A stretch of 64,000 nucleotides of DNA, from NCBI GenBank assembly GCA_017650105.1, contig JAGCFO010000016.1, positions 1 through 64,000 of the forward strand. Reading direction: 5' to 3'. Under the pieces are notes generated by a model. The model saw only the letters and a list, made by a program, of their open reading frames with translations. It did not search any database and was not told the origin of the DNA. Source of the DNA: Bacteroidaceae bacterium (GTDB lineage: Bacteria; Bacteroidota; Bacteroidia; Bacteroidales; Bacteroidaceae). Shown piece after piece: positions 10,005 to 19,217 of the stretch. Made by a program: the position numbers and the translations under genes. Within the stretch, counting starts at the first letter, position 1, and each line of letters opens with the position of its first letter.

Positions 10005-10256
10005 GAAGTCTAATCTTTTTCCTTATTCCTAATTTGCAAATTATAATTAAGACGTTCAAAAACGCATAAGGTTTAAATTTACAGGTCATTTTTTCTTAGT
10101 TTTTCTCTTGGTATTCTGCATTTTGATGTAGGATTTGAGGCGCTTTCACTGGGGAAAGGAAAGAAAAAATGGGGTTTTTCTTTCCTTTCCGCTTGCTTAG
10201 TCGTACCTTTAGCCTTCAGTTTTAGATAGGCTGCGACTCGGATAATTGCAAATAAA
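10005..10256. other. Intergenic region upstream of tRNA-Arg
   Basis: It carries the upstream DNA of the receptor gene (A/T-rich, no perfect -7 box seen on the minus strand) and a notable perfect inverted repeat at 10153-10190. No ORF is supported. Confidence 0.5.
10153..10190. repeat. Perfect 16-bp inverted repeat
   Basis: GGAAAGGAAAGAAAAA (10153-10168) and TTTTTCTTTCCTTTCC (10175-10190) are exact complements around a 6-base loop. One arm is all purine and the other all pyrimidine. It lies about 150 bases upstream of the receptor start and 67 bases upstream of the tRNA-Arg promoter. It could be a terminator-like or protein-binding hairpin; function not shown. Confidence 0.7.
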
Positions 10257-10288
10257 TTTGCATTATCTCTCGCCTTGCACTATCTTTG
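10257..10288 (+). promoter_or_regulatory. Promoter of tRNA-Arg
   Basis: TTTG at 10257-10260, a 20-base spacer and TATCTTTG at 10281-10288 form an ideal Bacteroidetes promoter. Transcription would begin around 10295, just before the tRNA at 10306. Confidence 0.85.
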
Positions 10289-10305
10289 CAGCGCTGAAAT
10301 GAAGC

Positions 10306-10377
10306 GGCCCTGTAGTTCAACGGATAGAATAAGAGTTTCCTAAACTCCAGATAGGGGTTCGATTCCCCTCGGGGCTA
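10306..10377 (+). tRNA. tRNA-Arg (anticodon CCT)
   Basis: The 72-base cloverleaf has acceptor arms GGCCCTG/CGGGGCT (two G-U pairs), a D arm, an anticodon loop TTCCTAA giving CCT (reads AGG), and a T arm AGGGG-TTCGATT-CCCCT. The CCA end is not encoded. Confidence 0.95.
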
Positions 10378-10479
10378 CTCAGAGATTTCTTTGGGCTCGA
10401 ATTGCATTGTGCTTGCTCTGAAAGAGAGATGACAAAGCAAAAAAGAGCGTTGTGGTCGAAATCTTTTCCTTGTTTAAAT

Positions 10480-11013
10480 ATGGAGTCCGAATCTTTTCTT
10501 TCCCCTTATCTCTTTTGCCCCGTATGTGGCAGTAGCCGATTTGTGGTTAGCGGAGTGCGTTCGAAGCGTTGCGAAGCATGTGGCTTTGAGTTCTTTCTGA
10601 ACTCGTCTGCTTCTGTCGCTGCTTTTATCGTCAACGTAAAGGTTGAACTGCTGGTTTGTCGGCGTGCAAAGGAGCCGGAAAAAGGGACGTTTGACCTTCC
10701 GGGAGGTTTTGTCGATCCTGGAGAATCTGCTGAGCAGGCTCTTTCGCGTGAGCTTTCGGAGGAGTTGGGTTGCCTTCCTGCCGAATCGCACTATCTTTTC
10801 TCACTTCCGAATCGCTATCAATGGGGCGCTGTCGTAGTGCCTACTACAGATTGTTTCTTCCGTGTTACGCTTGCAGATGAAACGAAACTTTGCCCTCACG
10901 ATGATGTGGCAAGCTTCAGCTGGATTCCTCTCGAAGATATTGATCCTCAGGCGTTCGGACTCAAGTCGATAGCAAAGGCCGTTGCCCGTTTCCAGCAAGA
11001 ATTCAAAGGTTAA
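10480..11013 (+). CDS. NUDIX hydrolase with N-terminal zinc ribbon
   Basis: This 177-residue protein begins with a zinc ribbon made of CPVCGS and CEACGF (two Cys-X2-Cys pairs, about residues 13-37). A NUDIX domain follows with a full Nudix box, GGFVDPGESAEQAL...RELSEELG. The family hydrolyses nucleoside diphosphates linked to another group; the zinc-ribbon form resembles NADH pyrophosphatase-like and ADP-ribose hydrolases of Bacteroidales, but the substrate is not shown. Start: the frame continues upstream (ATG at 10429), but the ATG at 10480 gives the usual short lead before the first CxxC. Convergent with the M16 peptidase gene. Confidence 0.88.
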   Translation: MESESFLSPYLFCPVCGSSRFVVSGVRSKRCEACGFEFFLNSSASVAAFIVNVKVELLVCRRAKEPEKGTFDLPGGFVDPGESAEQALSRELSEELGCLPAESHYLFSLPNRYQWGAVVVPTTDCFFRVTLADETKLCPHDDVASFSWIPLEDIDPQAFGLKSIAKAVARFQQEFKG

Positions 11014-11107
11014 GGATTCTCTTTTCAGCTGGTACCCTTTGTTTCCGTTTCAAGCTGATGAGTTGTTGCTAAGGAATGAAGCTGAATCGGAGAAAGGCAA
11101 GAAGACT

Positions 11108-12337
11108 TTATTCGTAAATGAGTGTAGTAAGGTGATTTTCAGCAAACACTTCTTGAGCTATATCCTGTAGAGAAGAAGCCGTGAGAACTTCGATGCGAGC
11201 GTAGAGCGTAGCGGTATCTTGGTATTTGTTGTAATGGAGGAACGTCTTCCCCATAGCGAGGGCGTTGTTCTCGAAGTTATCGGCAGCTACTCCAAGCTGC
11301 CCGATAAGTTGTTTCTTCGCAGCATGAAGTTGAAGTGAGGAAAGAGGCGTTTTTTTGAGTCGCTGTAGTTCAGCAAAAGTAAGCTCGATGCATCGGGGAG
11401 CATCGGATGGGTTACATCCGAAGTAGATATTGAAAACTCCCGTATCGGTGTAGCCTGTAAGATTGCTTTCGACGTTGTATACCAGTCCGAGATGTTCCCG
11501 CAGGGCAACGTTAAGGCGGCTATTCATGCCGGGCCCTCCGAGAAGATTGTTGAGAAGGTAGAGCCCTGTTCTGCGCGGATCGTCGGAAGGATAGGCTTCG
11601 CAACCCATCAGAACGTGTGTCTGATGCGTATGTCGGTGACGAACCACATGCGAGGCAGGATGAGGAACGGGCGGTTTCCTGTCATTTAGGGCTGTGCCCG
11701 ACGGAAGCCCTTCGGTGTATAGCGCGGCATAGTTCAGGATTCGCTTGAGCGAGATATTCCCATAGACGAAAAGCACGGCATTCGCGGGGTGATAGTATCG
11801 TGATGTGAAGTTCAGGGCACTCTGCGACGTGAAGGTGCGGAGCTTTCGGGGAGTGCCGAGAATATTGTGCCCCAAAGGATGCCCGGCGAAAAGGATATTC
11901 TCAAAATCGTCGAAGATGAGTTCTGAAGGGGAGTCTTCGTAGCTCTCTATCTCATCGAGGATGACTCCCAACTCACCCGGAATCTCCTTCTGCGGAAAAG
12001 TGCAGTTGAAAACGATGTCGGAAAGAAGTTCGATGGCTCGACGAAAGTCTTTTCGGAGGCAAGAGGCATAGATGACGGTTTCCTCCTTATTAGTATAGGC
12101 ATTCAGGTCCCCTCCCACGTTCTCCATACGGTTGAGGATGTGCCAGGCAGAGCGTTTGCGTGTTCCCTTGAAAAGGGTATGTTCCACAAAGTGGGCAAGG
12201 CCGTGCTCTGAGGGGAGTTCGTCGCGCGTGCCGGCATCGATGGCGTAACCACAGTAAACGACATCGGTGGGCGAAGAGGCTTGTATGATGCGCAAACCGT
12301 TGGGAAGAACGGCTGTCTGAATGGCTTTTTCTTTCAT
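11108..12337 (-). CDS. M16-family zinc peptidase
   Basis: A 409-residue insulinase/processing-peptidase-like protein. The inverted zinc motif HxxEH is seen as HFVEH (about residue 48), followed by the downstream Glu region DEIESYEDSPSE. The C-terminal half is the inactive M16 domain (GLVYNVESNLTGYTDTGVFNIYFG). No signal peptide is seen, so it should act in the cytoplasm on short peptides or misfolded proteins. The frame is open upstream, but the ATG at 12337 (MKEKAIQTAVLPNG) matches family starts. A -7 box at 12345-12352 lies so close that the mRNA would have almost no leader. Confidence 0.92.
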   Translation of the reverse strand: MKEKAIQTAVLPNGLRIIQASSPTDVVYCGYAIDAGTRDELPSEHGLAHFVEHTLFKGTRKRSAWHILNRMENVGGDLNAYTNKEETVIYASCLRKDFRRAIELLSDIVFNCTFPQKEIPGELGVILDEIESYEDSPSELIFDDFENILFAGHPLGHNILGTPRKLRTFTSQSALNFTSRYYHPANAVLFVYGNISLKRILNYAALYTEGLPSGTALNDRKPPVPHPASHVVRHRHTHQTHVLMGCEAYPSDDPRRTGLYLLNNLLGGPGMNSRLNVALREHLGLVYNVESNLTGYTDTGVFNIYFGCNPSDAPRCIELTFAELQRLKKTPLSSLQLHAAKKQLIGQLGVAADNFENNALAMGKTFLHYNKYQDTATLYARIEVLTASSLQDIAQEVFAENHLTTLIYE

Positions 12338-12344
12338 TTGGGCG

Positions 12345-12352
12345 CAAAAGTA
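12345..12352 (-). promoter_or_regulatory. Predicted -7 box of the M16 gene
   Basis: Read on the minus strand the bases are TACTTTTG, a TAnnTTTG box. Its last G is only 8 bases from the start codon, so transcription is expected to begin 1-4 bases before ATG. No clear -33 element is seen; repeat copy A begins just upstream. Confidence 0.6.
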
Positions 12353-12361
12353 ATATGTTTT

Positions 12362-12414
12362 GAGGAAAAAATTTTTTCCCTTCTTCAAAAAAAATTATTT
12401 GTTCTCCATATCGG
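12362..12414. repeat. Dispersed intergenic palindromic repeat, copy A
   Basis: It contains AAAAATTTTTTCCCTTCTTC and then TTTGTTCTCCATATCG, the modules shared by copies B-H. This copy sits inside the divergent promoter region of the M16 and LOG-family genes. Confidence 0.75.
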
Positions 12415-12432
12415 GAAAAAAAGAGACCTTTT

Positions 12433-12465
12433 TTTGCTTTGTTTTCGGTTTTTTCTTTATCTTTG
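12433..12465 (+). promoter_or_regulatory. Promoter of the LOG-family gene
   Basis: TTTG at 12433-12436, a 21-base spacer and TATCTTTG at 12458-12465. The predicted transcript start, near 12472, leaves a leader of about 13 bases. Confidence 0.8.
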
Positions 12466-12484
12466 CTTCAAATTCCGGGATGAT

Positions 12485-13033
12485 ATGAGAAAGGCGATTG
12501 CTGTCTTCTGCTCCGCTGCCCAGCAGATAGATAAGAAGTACTTTGAGGAGGCTGCTGCTGTGGGCCGATGGATGGCCGACAATGATGTGTCGCTCGTATA
12601 CGGCGGTGCTGAGATGGGGCTGATGGAAGAGATTGCCAAAAGCGTGAAACAGCACGGAGGGCATGTGGTAGGAGTGGTTCCTACGAAACTGCGCGAAAGA
12701 GGAGCCGTGAGCCAGCTGATCGACGACATCATATACTGCAATAACCTCTCGGAGCGGAAGGATATCATGCTGGAACAGAGTGACTTGCTGGTGGCTCTCC
12801 CGGGAGGAATAGGCACGCTCGACGAGGTTTTTCATATCATGGGCGCCGCTACCATCGGCTATCATCACAAAAAAGTGGTGCTTTACAATGTTGAAGGCTT
12901 TTGGGATGCTTGTATCGATATGCTGAAGAAAATGAGCACCGAGGGATTCATTCGCGGAAATCTGAACGATTTCTTGCGTGTGGCATCCAAGCCTGAAGAG
13001 CTGGCTCGCATCTTGGAAGAGGAAACTTACTGA
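12485..13033 (+). CDS. LOG-family protein (TIGR00730 Rossmann fold)
   Basis: The 182-residue protein shows the family signature PGGIGTLDE and the earlier YGGAEMGLM loop. Characterised relatives are nucleotide 5'-monophosphate phosphoribohydrolases, known in plants for activating cytokinins; in bacteria they act on nucleoside monophosphates such as AMP. The protein is cytosolic and lacks extra domains. Start: the ATG at 12485 follows the promoter and gives the normal MRKAIAVFCSA beginning. The PfkB kinase gene starts 38 bases downstream and is probably co-transcribed. Confidence 0.92.
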   Translation: MRKAIAVFCSAAQQIDKKYFEEAAAVGRWMADNDVSLVYGGAEMGLMEEIAKSVKQHGGHVVGVVPTKLRERGAVSQLIDDIIYCNNLSERKDIMLEQSDLLVALPGGIGTLDEVFHIMGAATIGYHHKKVVLYNVEGFWDACIDMLKKMSTEGFIRGNLNDFLRVASKPEELARILEEETY

Positions 13034-13071
13034 TTACGAAACAATTATCTATCTAACATAAAAGCTAATTT

Positions 13072-13983
13072 ATGCGCAAAGCTATTGGTATAGGAGAAAC
13101 CATTCTCGACATTATTTTCCGAAACGGGCAACCTGTAAACGCTATGCCGGGCGGTTCGACGTTCAACACCATGATATCACTCGGGCGTGCAGGAGTGCCT
13201 TCGGCGTTCGTCACTGATTTGGGAAACGACCGTGTGGGCGACAACATACGCTCTTTCATGAGGGAAAACGGCGTCGACGACTCAGGCGTGAGCGTGAACC
13301 TCGATATTCAATCCCCCATATCGCTTGCCTTCCTCGACGAAAGGAGCAATGCGGATTATGAATTCTACCGAGCACCCTTCCCCGTAGATTCCGACTGGGT
13401 TTGCCCTGCTGTTGAAAGGGACGACATCGTGGTGTTCGGCTCATTCTACGCCCTTGACCCCTTGTCGCGCTACAAGGTGCATGCCCTGTTGGAGGCAGCG
13501 CACGAGGCAGGAGCAATCGTCTACTACGATGTCAACTTCCGACGCAATCATCAGGGGCAGGCAGTAAGGCTGATGGGGACAATGCTCGAGAACTTCGAGT
13601 TTGCCGATATCATCAGGGGATCGGATGAGGATTTTGACATTCTCTATGGGCTTCGCGAGAGCGCTGAGGTATATCGCACAAAAACAGCCTTCTATTGCCC
13701 GCGGCTCCTTTGCACACGCGGGGCGGAGGGTGTCGACGTGCATACTCGCACTTTGAGCAAGCACTACGATTCGCCCTCCATTACCCCCGTGAGCACTATA
13801 GGTGCCGGCGATAGCTTCAATGCCGGAATCTCCTACTCTCTGATTAAAAATCGCATCCGACGTGACGACTTGGACTTGTTGAGCGAGGCTGATTGGGATC
13901 AAATTTTGCACTGTGCCCAAGCCTTCAGTTCTGCAACCTGCTTGAGTATGGAGAATTACGTTCCCTGTGGATTCCGCCCGTAA
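13072..13983 (+). CDS. PfkB-family carbohydrate kinase
   Basis: This 303-residue ribokinase-fold protein has the N-terminal Gly-rich MPGGSTFNTMISLGRAG motif and the C-terminal catalytic motif TIGAGDSFNAG, with the catalytic Asp in GAGDS. It should phosphorylate a sugar with ATP; fructose is a common substrate in this group, but the sequence does not settle it. It follows the LOG-family gene in the same direction, 38 bases apart, with no promoter seen in between. Confidence 0.88.
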   Translation: MRKAIGIGETILDIIFRNGQPVNAMPGGSTFNTMISLGRAGVPSAFVTDLGNDRVGDNIRSFMRENGVDDSGVSVNLDIQSPISLAFLDERSNADYEFYRAPFPVDSDWVCPAVERDDIVVFGSFYALDPLSRYKVHALLEAAHEAGAIVYYDVNFRRNHQGQAVRLMGTMLENFEFADIIRGSDEDFDILYGLRESAEVYRTKTAFYCPRLLCTRGAEGVDVHTRTLSKHYDSPSITPVSTIGAGDSFNAGISYSLIKNRIRRDDLDLLSEADWDQILHCAQAFSSATCLSMENYVPCGFRP

Positions 13984-14061
13984 AAGAGAATAAAAGTTGG
14001 GTAAAGTAGTTCAAGGCCAAAGTTGTCGTATAACATTTTTTTAATTTTTTTCACTTATACA

Positions 14062-14093
14062 TTTGTTTTTCACGAGGGATTGAACTATTTTTG
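14062..14093 (+). promoter_or_regulatory. Promoter of frdCAB
   Basis: TTTG at 14062-14065, a 20-base spacer and TATTTTTG at 14086-14093, 59 bases before the frdC start. No comparable signal is seen before frdA or frdB, supporting a single operon. Confidence 0.85.
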
Positions 14094-14152
14094 TAGCCTA
14101 TTGAATGGAAGAAAAACGACAAGAATACTAATTTATTAAAACTGAAACATTT

Positions 14153-14848
14153 ATGTGGTTATTTAATTCATCAGTCGGTAAAAAAGTCGTGATGAGTATC
14201 ACAGGACTTGGCTTAGTTCTGTTCCTCACTTTTCACATGACGATGAACTGCGTAGCGCTGTTCTCGGCAGAAGGTTACCGATTTATCTGTGAGTTCTTGG
14301 GAGCCAACTGGTATGCCATCGTAGGCACCATTGGGTTAGCTTTGCTGATGGTGATTCACATCGCTTACGCCACATGGCTGACCCTGTCAAACAAAAAGGC
14401 TCGCGGCAATGAGCGCTATGCCGTTACCGCCCGTCCCAAGGGCGTGGAGTTTGCTTCGCGCAACATGTTTGTGCTCGGATTGATCGTTTTCCTCGGTCTG
14501 GTGCTTCATCTCTGCAACTTCTGGGCAAAAATGCAGCTCGTTGAGTTAAGAGGAGGCATTCCTGAAGATGGTGTTGATCTCATTCGTTATACCTTCTCGA
14601 AATGGTACTTCGTTCTGTTGTACCTTATTTGGTTCGGTGCCATCTGGTTCCATCTTACCCACGGCTTCTGGAGCGCTATCCAGACAATCGGAATGAGCAA
14701 CAGAAAATGGTTCGTTCGTTGGAAATGGATAGGATACATCTTCGTAACCCTGTTGATGCTCGGCTTCGTAGGAGTGGTGGTAACCTTCTTCTGCTACGAG
14801 ACATTCCACTGGCCCTTCCTTGCTTCTATCTTCGGCGGTTTAGCTTAA
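14153..14848 (+). CDS. frdC: Fumarate reductase/succinate dehydrogenase cytochrome b subunit
   Basis: The 231-residue membrane protein shows five hydrophobic segments (about residues 14-38, 58-82, 105-128, 152-178 and 197-222) and conserved histidines in or near them, fitting the di-heme cytochrome b558 form of Bacteroidetes. It anchors the FrdAB dimer to the inner membrane and passes electrons from menaquinol to fumarate, the last step of succinate formation in anaerobic Bacteroidales. It is the first gene of frdCAB, 51 bases before frdA. Confidence 0.95.
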   Translation: MWLFNSSVGKKVVMSITGLGLVLFLTFHMTMNCVALFSAEGYRFICEFLGANWYAIVGTIGLALLMVIHIAYATWLTLSNKKARGNERYAVTARPKGVEFASRNMFVLGLIVFLGLVLHLCNFWAKMQLVELRGGIPEDGVDLIRYTFSKWYFVLLYLIWFGAIWFHLTHGFWSAIQTIGMSNRKWFVRWKWIGYIFVTLLMLGFVGVVVTFFCYETFHWPFLASIFGGLA

Positions 14849-14899
14849 CATCTGAAAAGCGATTCTTTATCCGATAACCTGTAATAAGAAATCAAATCT

Positions 14900-16858
14900 A
14901 TGGAAAATAAGATTATAACCAAAACTGATGCTAAAATCCCAGAGGGACCTTTGGCAGAGAAGTGGACCAACTATAAAGCACATCAGAAACTGGTTAACCC
15001 GGCAAATAAGCGTAAACTTGACATTATCATCGTCGGTTCAGGCTTGGCTGGTGCCAGTGCTGCAGCTTCGCTGGGTGCTCTAGGGTTCAAGGTGAAATGT
15101 TTCTGCATTCAGGATAGTCCTCGTCGTGCTCACTCCATTGCGGCACAGGGCGGTATCAACGCAGCCAAGAACTACCAGAACGACGGTGACTCCGTTTATC
15201 GTCTTTTCTATGACACTATCAAGGGAGGTGACTATCGTGCACGCGAAGCAAATGTCTATCGTCTGGCAGAAGTAAGCAACGCTATTATTGACCAATGTGT
15301 GGCACAGGGCGTTCCCTTTGCACGTGAATACGGCGGATTGCTCGACAACCGTTCATTCGGTGGGGCTCAGGTAAGTCGTACGTTCTATGCCCGTGGCCAA
15401 ACGGGACAGCAGCTGCTTCTTGGTGCTTACAGCGCCTTGATGCGTCAGGTGCATTTGGGCAATGTGGAAATGTTTACCCGTTGCGAAATGCTCGACTTGG
15501 TGATGATAGACGGACGTGCTCGTGGAATTATCTACCGCGACTTGGTTACGGGCGAAATCAAACGTTGCTCTGCCCATGCTGTTGCTATCGGAACAGGAGG
15601 ATACGGCAATACCTTCTTCCTCTCAACCAACGCTATGGCAAGTAACGGAAGTGCAGCTATGCAATGCTACCGCAAAGGTGCTTACTTTGCTAACCCTGCC
15701 TATGCTCAGATACATCCCACTTGCATCCCCGTTCACGGCGACAAGCAGTCGAAGTTAACCCTGATGTCGGAATCGTTGCGTAACGACGGACGTATCTGGG
15801 TTCCCAAGAAACTGGAAGATGCCAAGAAACTCCAGAAGGGAGAACTGAATCCTAACGACATTCCCGATGAGGACCGTGACTTCTACCTCGAGCGCCGCTA
15901 TCCTGCTTTCGGCAATCTTGTTCCTCGCGACGTGGCTTCGCGTGCTGCAAAGGAGCGTTGCGACAAGGGCTTCGGCGTCAACAACACGGGATTGGCTGTG
16001 TTCCTTGACTTCAAGTACGCCATCGAGCGCTTGGGCGAGAATGTAGTTCGTGAGAAATATGGCAACCTCTTCGACATGTACGAGGAAATCACGGATGTCA
16101 ATCCATATCACAACCCGATGATGATATTCCCAGCCATCCACTACACGATGGGAGGCATCTGGGTTGACTATGAACTGATGACTTCCATTCCAGGACTGTT
16201 CGCTATCGGTGAAGCAAACTTCAGCGATCACGGAGCAAACCGTCTGGGTGCATCTGCTCTCATGCAGGGATTGGCAGACGGATATTTCGTTTTGCCTTAT
16301 ACGATACAGAATTACCTGAGTGACCAAATTCAGGTGCCGCGTTTCAGCACCGACCTGCCCGAGTTTGAGGAAGCCGAGAAGGGCGTTCAAGCCCGCATCG
16401 ACAAGCTGATGGGCATCAAGGGAAATCGCTCTGTCGACAGCATCCATAAGGAATTGGGACACATCATGTGGGAATTCGTAGGAATGGGCCGTACCGAAGC
16501 TTCGCTGAAAGAGGCTGTTGAAAAGATTGATGCTCTGGAGAAAGTATTCTACAGCGATTTGCGCATTCCAGGCGAAGCAAACACCCTGAATGTGGAGCTT
16601 GAGAAGGCACTTCGTCTTGAGGACTTCTTGCAGATAGGCAAGCTGATGGCTTACGATGCATTGAACCGCGAAGAATCGTGCGGAGGACACTTCCGCGAGG
16701 AGTATCAGACTCCCGAAGGAGAAGCCCTGCGTCGCGACGACCTCTTCTCATACGTTGCCTGCTGGAAATACGAGGGTGCAGGAAAAGAACCTACACTCAT
16801 CAAGGAACCGCTTGAGTATGAATACATCAAGGTGCAGACACGCAACTATAAGAGCTAA
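14900..16858 (+). CDS. frdA: Fumarate reductase/succinate dehydrogenase flavoprotein subunit
   Basis: This 652-residue catalytic subunit has the dinucleotide motif [17 protein letters not shown] (about 36-52) and the His that carries covalent FAD in [15 protein letters not shown] (His about 78). The substrate-binding HPTCIP and the C-terminal capping and helical domains follow. It reduces fumarate to succinate (or the reverse) on the cytoplasmic face of the membrane. Its length matches the Bacteroidetes b558-type enzymes. It lies between frdC and frdB with short gaps. Confidence 0.97.
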   Translation: MENKIITKTDAKIPEGPLAEKWTNYKAHQKLVNPANKRKLDIIIVGSGLAGASAAASLGALGFKVKCFCIQDSPRRAHSIAAQGGINAAKNYQNDGDSVYRLFYDTIKGGDYRAREANVYRLAEVSNAIIDQCVAQGVPFAREYGGLLDNRSFGGAQVSRTFYARGQTGQQLLLGAYSALMRQVHLGNVEMFTRCEMLDLVMIDGRARGIIYRDLVTGEIKRCSAHAVAIGTGGYGNTFFLSTNAMASNGSAAMQCYRKGAYFANPAYAQIHPTCIPVHGDKQSKLTLMSESLRNDGRIWVPKKLEDAKKLQKGELNPNDIPDEDRDFYLERRYPAFGNLVPRDVASRAAKERCDKGFGVNNTGLAVFLDFKYAIERLGENVVREKYGNLFDMYEEITDVNPYHNPMMIFPAIHYTMGGIWVDYELMTSIPGLFAIGEANFSDHGANRLGASALMQGLADGYFVLPYTIQNYLSDQIQVPRFSTDLPEFEEAEKGVQARIDKLMGIKGNRSVDSIHKELGHIMWEFVGMGRTEASLKEAVEKIDALEKVFYSDLRIPGEANTLNVELEKALRLEDFLQIGKLMAYDALNREESCGGHFREEYQTPEGEALRRDDLFSYVACWKYEGAGKEPTLIKEPLEYEYIKVQTRNYKS

Positions 16859-16893
16859 CTGAAATCCCAAAATCGCTAAACAGTAAATTCACT

Positions 16894-17649
16894 ATGGATA
16901 AGAATATAAGTTTCACTCTGAGAGTTTGGAGACAAAGAGGTCCTAAGGAGAAAGGCGAATTCAAGCAGTACTTCATGGAAGACATCCCCGGTGATACTTC
17001 TTTCCTTGAGATGCTTGATATCCTTAACGAGAAGCTCATCAACCGCAACGAGGAACCCATCGTCTTCGATCACGACTGCCGCGAAGGAATTTGCGGAATG
17101 TGCTCGCTCTACATCAACGGGCATCCCCACGGGCCTGCCACAGGAGCTACCACTTGCCAGATCTACATGCGCCGTTTCCAAGACGGAGACGTCATCACCG
17201 TTGAGCCTTGGCGCTCGGCAGGATTCCCTGTCATACGCGACTTGATGGTTGACCGCCGTGCTTTCGACAAGATTATGGCAGCAGGAGGTTATGTGAGCGT
17301 GAATACGGGCGGAGTGCCTGACGCAAACGCAATACCTATCCCCAAGGCAGCTGCTGACGAGGCTATGGATGCTGCTGCATGCATCGGCTGCGGTGCTTGC
17401 GTGGCTGCCTGCAAGAACGGATCTGCTATGCTGTTTGTAAGTGCTAAGGTTAGCCAGCTGGCTCTGCTCCCGCAAGGCAAAGTGGAGGCAAAACGCCGTG
17501 TGAAAGCAATGCTTGCCAAGATGGATGAGCTGGGATTCGGTGCTTGCACCAATACCCGCGCTTGCGAAGCCGAATGCCCTAAGTGTGTAAGCATCAGCAA
17601 CATCGCACGTCTGAACCGTCAGTTCATCGGAGCCAAGCTGAGCGACTGA
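16894..17649 (+). CDS. frdB: Fumarate reductase/succinate dehydrogenase iron-sulfur subunit
   Basis: The 251-residue protein has the [2Fe-2S] ferredoxin motif CREGICGMC...C (about residues 65-90) and two C-terminal Cys clusters, [11 protein letters not shown] and CEAECPKC, for the [4Fe-4S] and [3Fe-4S] centres. It carries electrons between the heme subunit and the flavoprotein. It is the last gene of the operon and is followed by a strong hairpin. Confidence 0.97.
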   Translation: MDKNISFTLRVWRQRGPKEKGEFKQYFMEDIPGDTSFLEMLDILNEKLINRNEEPIVFDHDCREGICGMCSLYINGHPHGPATGATTCQIYMRRFQDGDVITVEPWRSAGFPVIRDLMVDRRAFDKIMAAGGYVSVNTGGVPDANAIPIPKAAADEAMDAAACIGCGACVAACKNGSAMLFVSAKVSQLALLPQGKVEAKRRVKAMLAKMDELGFGACTNTRACEAECPKCVSISNIARLNRQFIGAKLSD

Positions 17650-17686
17650 TAATCGCCTGGCTTCCGTGAATGCGGAGGAGTGTTTT

Positions 17687-17728
17687 ATTCATCCGGAATG
17701 CCTAAAACGGCAATTCCGGATGAATTTG
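17687..17728 (+). terminator. Terminator of frdCAB
   Basis: ATTCATCCGGAAT pairs with ATTCCGGATGAAT, continued by GCC/GGC with one bulged base and a 6-base loop, then TTT. It lies 38 bases after the frdB stop. Confidence 0.85.
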
Positions 17729-17798
17729 CTTTCCGGAAAAGAGGGCTTCCCTCGCGCGCGTACATTATTTTAAATATATAAGGCAATATGCTTTGAGA

Positions 17799-17853
17799 AT
17801 CTCGCGATATTTGTTCTCCAAAAAAATTTTTCCCTTCTTCATAATTTTTTTTC
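17799..17853. repeat. Dispersed intergenic palindromic repeat, copy B
   Basis: It reads CTCGCGATATTTGTTCTCC, then an A7T5 core, then CCCTTCTTCATAA and a T run. It gives the cleanest single-unit version of the family in this orientation. Confidence 0.8.
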
Positions 17854-17901
17854 CTTTGAGTATAAATCAGCGGGCTTTGAAGCAAAAATTGTGGAAATTA
17901 T

Positions 17902-17932
17902 TTTGTCATTACAATTATTTGCTATAATTTTG
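17902..17932 (+). promoter_or_regulatory. Promoter of rpsU
   Basis: TTTG at 17902-17905, a 19-base spacer and TAATTTTG at 17925-17932, 53 bases before the rpsU start. Confidence 0.8.
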
Positions 17933-17984
17933 CCCCGCTAAAAATGTAGGGAATAATAAATAATATAAAACGTTTTATAGAAAA

Positions 17985-18176
17985 ATGATTGTAGTACCAG
18001 TAAAAGAGGGCGAGAACATCGAGAGAGCTCTCAAGAAATTTAAGAGAAAATACGAGAAAACAGGTATTGTCAAGGAATTGCGCCGCAGACAGCAGTTCGA
18101 CAAACCGTCTGAACTTAAGAGACTTAAGATGGAAAGAGCCATCTACGTTCAAAAACTTCATCAGAACGAGGATTAA
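17985..18176 (+). CDS. rpsU: 30S ribosomal protein S21
   Basis: A 63-residue basic protein starting MIVVPVKEGENIERALKKFKRK, the standard bS21 sequence and length in Bacteroidetes. It binds the 30S platform near the anti-Shine-Dalgarno region of 16S rRNA. The order rpsU, tyrosine recombinase, hpf, tRNAs, tuf is conserved in Bacteroidales. Confidence 0.97.
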   Translation: MIVVPVKEGENIERALKKFKRKYEKTGIVKELRRRQQFDKPSELKRLKMERAIYVQKLHQNED

Positions 18177-18251
18177 AAAAGTCCTCGTTTTTTTTGTCGT
18201 TTCAAAAATAGTTGCTATATTAGCACACGGAAATTCATGTGGGGAAGTGAA

Positions 18252-19166
18252 ATGGTTATAGAGTCCTTTCTCGACTATCTGCGACTTGAGCGTGGCTATT
18301 CGCTGAAAACGATTACGAGCTACGAGACAGACCTCCGTGAATTCCAGCAGTTCTTTGAAAGTCTGGATTCCAGCCTGACATTTCAGACGGTTGATGCCGA
18401 TATAGTGCGAAACTGGTCGATGTCGCTCATGAGCCAAGGCATAAAAGCATCGTCGGTCAACCGGAAGTTGAGCGCGCTGAGGTCACTGTACCATTTCCTC
18501 CTTCGAAAAGGAGAAGTCAGCGTCACCCCCATGCAGAAGGTGAAAGGGCCGAAGAAGAAAAAGCCCCTGCCCACTTTCCTCCGCGTGGAGGATATGGACC
18601 ATCTGCTCGACGATGTCTGCTTCCCTCCCGGATGGGAAGGCGCGCGCGACAGACTCATCCTGCAGATGTTCTACGAGACAGGCATGCGACGAGCCGAACT
18701 TGTGGGACTTGACGAGAAGGACGTTGACCTCTACCGGATGCAGATAAAAGTGACCGGCAAGCGCAACAAGCAGCGAATGATTCCCTTCGGAGACGACCTC
18801 CGGAAGGCAATAGAACAGTACGTCGAGCAGAAACGGCAAATGGTGGTGAGCGAAGGCGACGCGCTGTTCGTTGACAAGAAAGGCGCACGCGTAAAACCCG
18901 CATGGGTGTACACGATGGTGCGACGCAACCTCTCCAGAGTGTCGACACAGAAGAAGCGCAGCCCGCATGTGCTGAGACATACGTTCGCCACAGCGATGCT
19001 GAACAACAATGCCGAGCTGGAAGCCGTGAAGGAGATTTTGGGGCACAGCAGCGTGTCGACGACAGAAATCTACACTCACACCACATTCGAAGAACTCAAA
19101 AAGGCATACTCAACGGCACACCCCAGGGAGCGATGCGAACCTGCGGAGCCAGACAATACAGATTAA
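18252..19166 (+). CDS. XerC/XerD-like tyrosine recombinase
   Basis: The 304-residue protein has the N-terminal SAM-like core-binding domain (FLDYLRLERGYSLKTITSYETDL) and a C-terminal catalytic domain. The catalytic residues are seen as GMRRAEL (Arg), HVLRHTFAT (His-x-x-Arg) and LGHSSVSTTEIYTH (His and Tyr). The size and housekeeping position suggest a chromosome-dimer-resolving Xer recombinase rather than a mobile-element integrase; XerC versus XerD is not decided. An in-frame ATG at 18237 is possible, but 18252 (MVIESFLDYL) fits the family start. Confidence 0.92.
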   Translation: MVIESFLDYLRLERGYSLKTITSYETDLREFQQFFESLDSSLTFQTVDADIVRNWSMSLMSQGIKASSVNRKLSALRSLYHFLLRKGEVSVTPMQKVKGPKKKKPLPTFLRVEDMDHLLDDVCFPPGWEGARDRLILQMFYETGMRRAELVGLDEKDVDLYRMQIKVTGKRNKQRMIPFGDDLRKAIEQYVEQKRQMVVSEGDALFVDKKGARVKPAWVYTMVRRNLSRVSTQKKRSPHVLRHTFATAMLNNNAELEAVKEILGHSSVSTTEIYTHTTFEELKKAYSTAHPRERCEPAEPDNTD

Positions 19167-19217
19167 CCAACCGGGGCCGCCCAGCAAATGAGCACCCCAT
19201 AAAAAAAGGAGGTAATT

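Larger units (their letters stand above)
17650..17984. other. Intergenic region between frdB and rpsU
   Basis: It holds the frd terminator, repeat copy B and the rpsU promoter. No gene is seen in it. Confidence 0.7.

Noticed and set aside
18252..19166. Possible mobile-element integrase
   Set aside because: The recombinase sits in a conserved housekeeping order with rpsU and hpf and has the length of a Xer protein; no attachment sites or element genes surround it.
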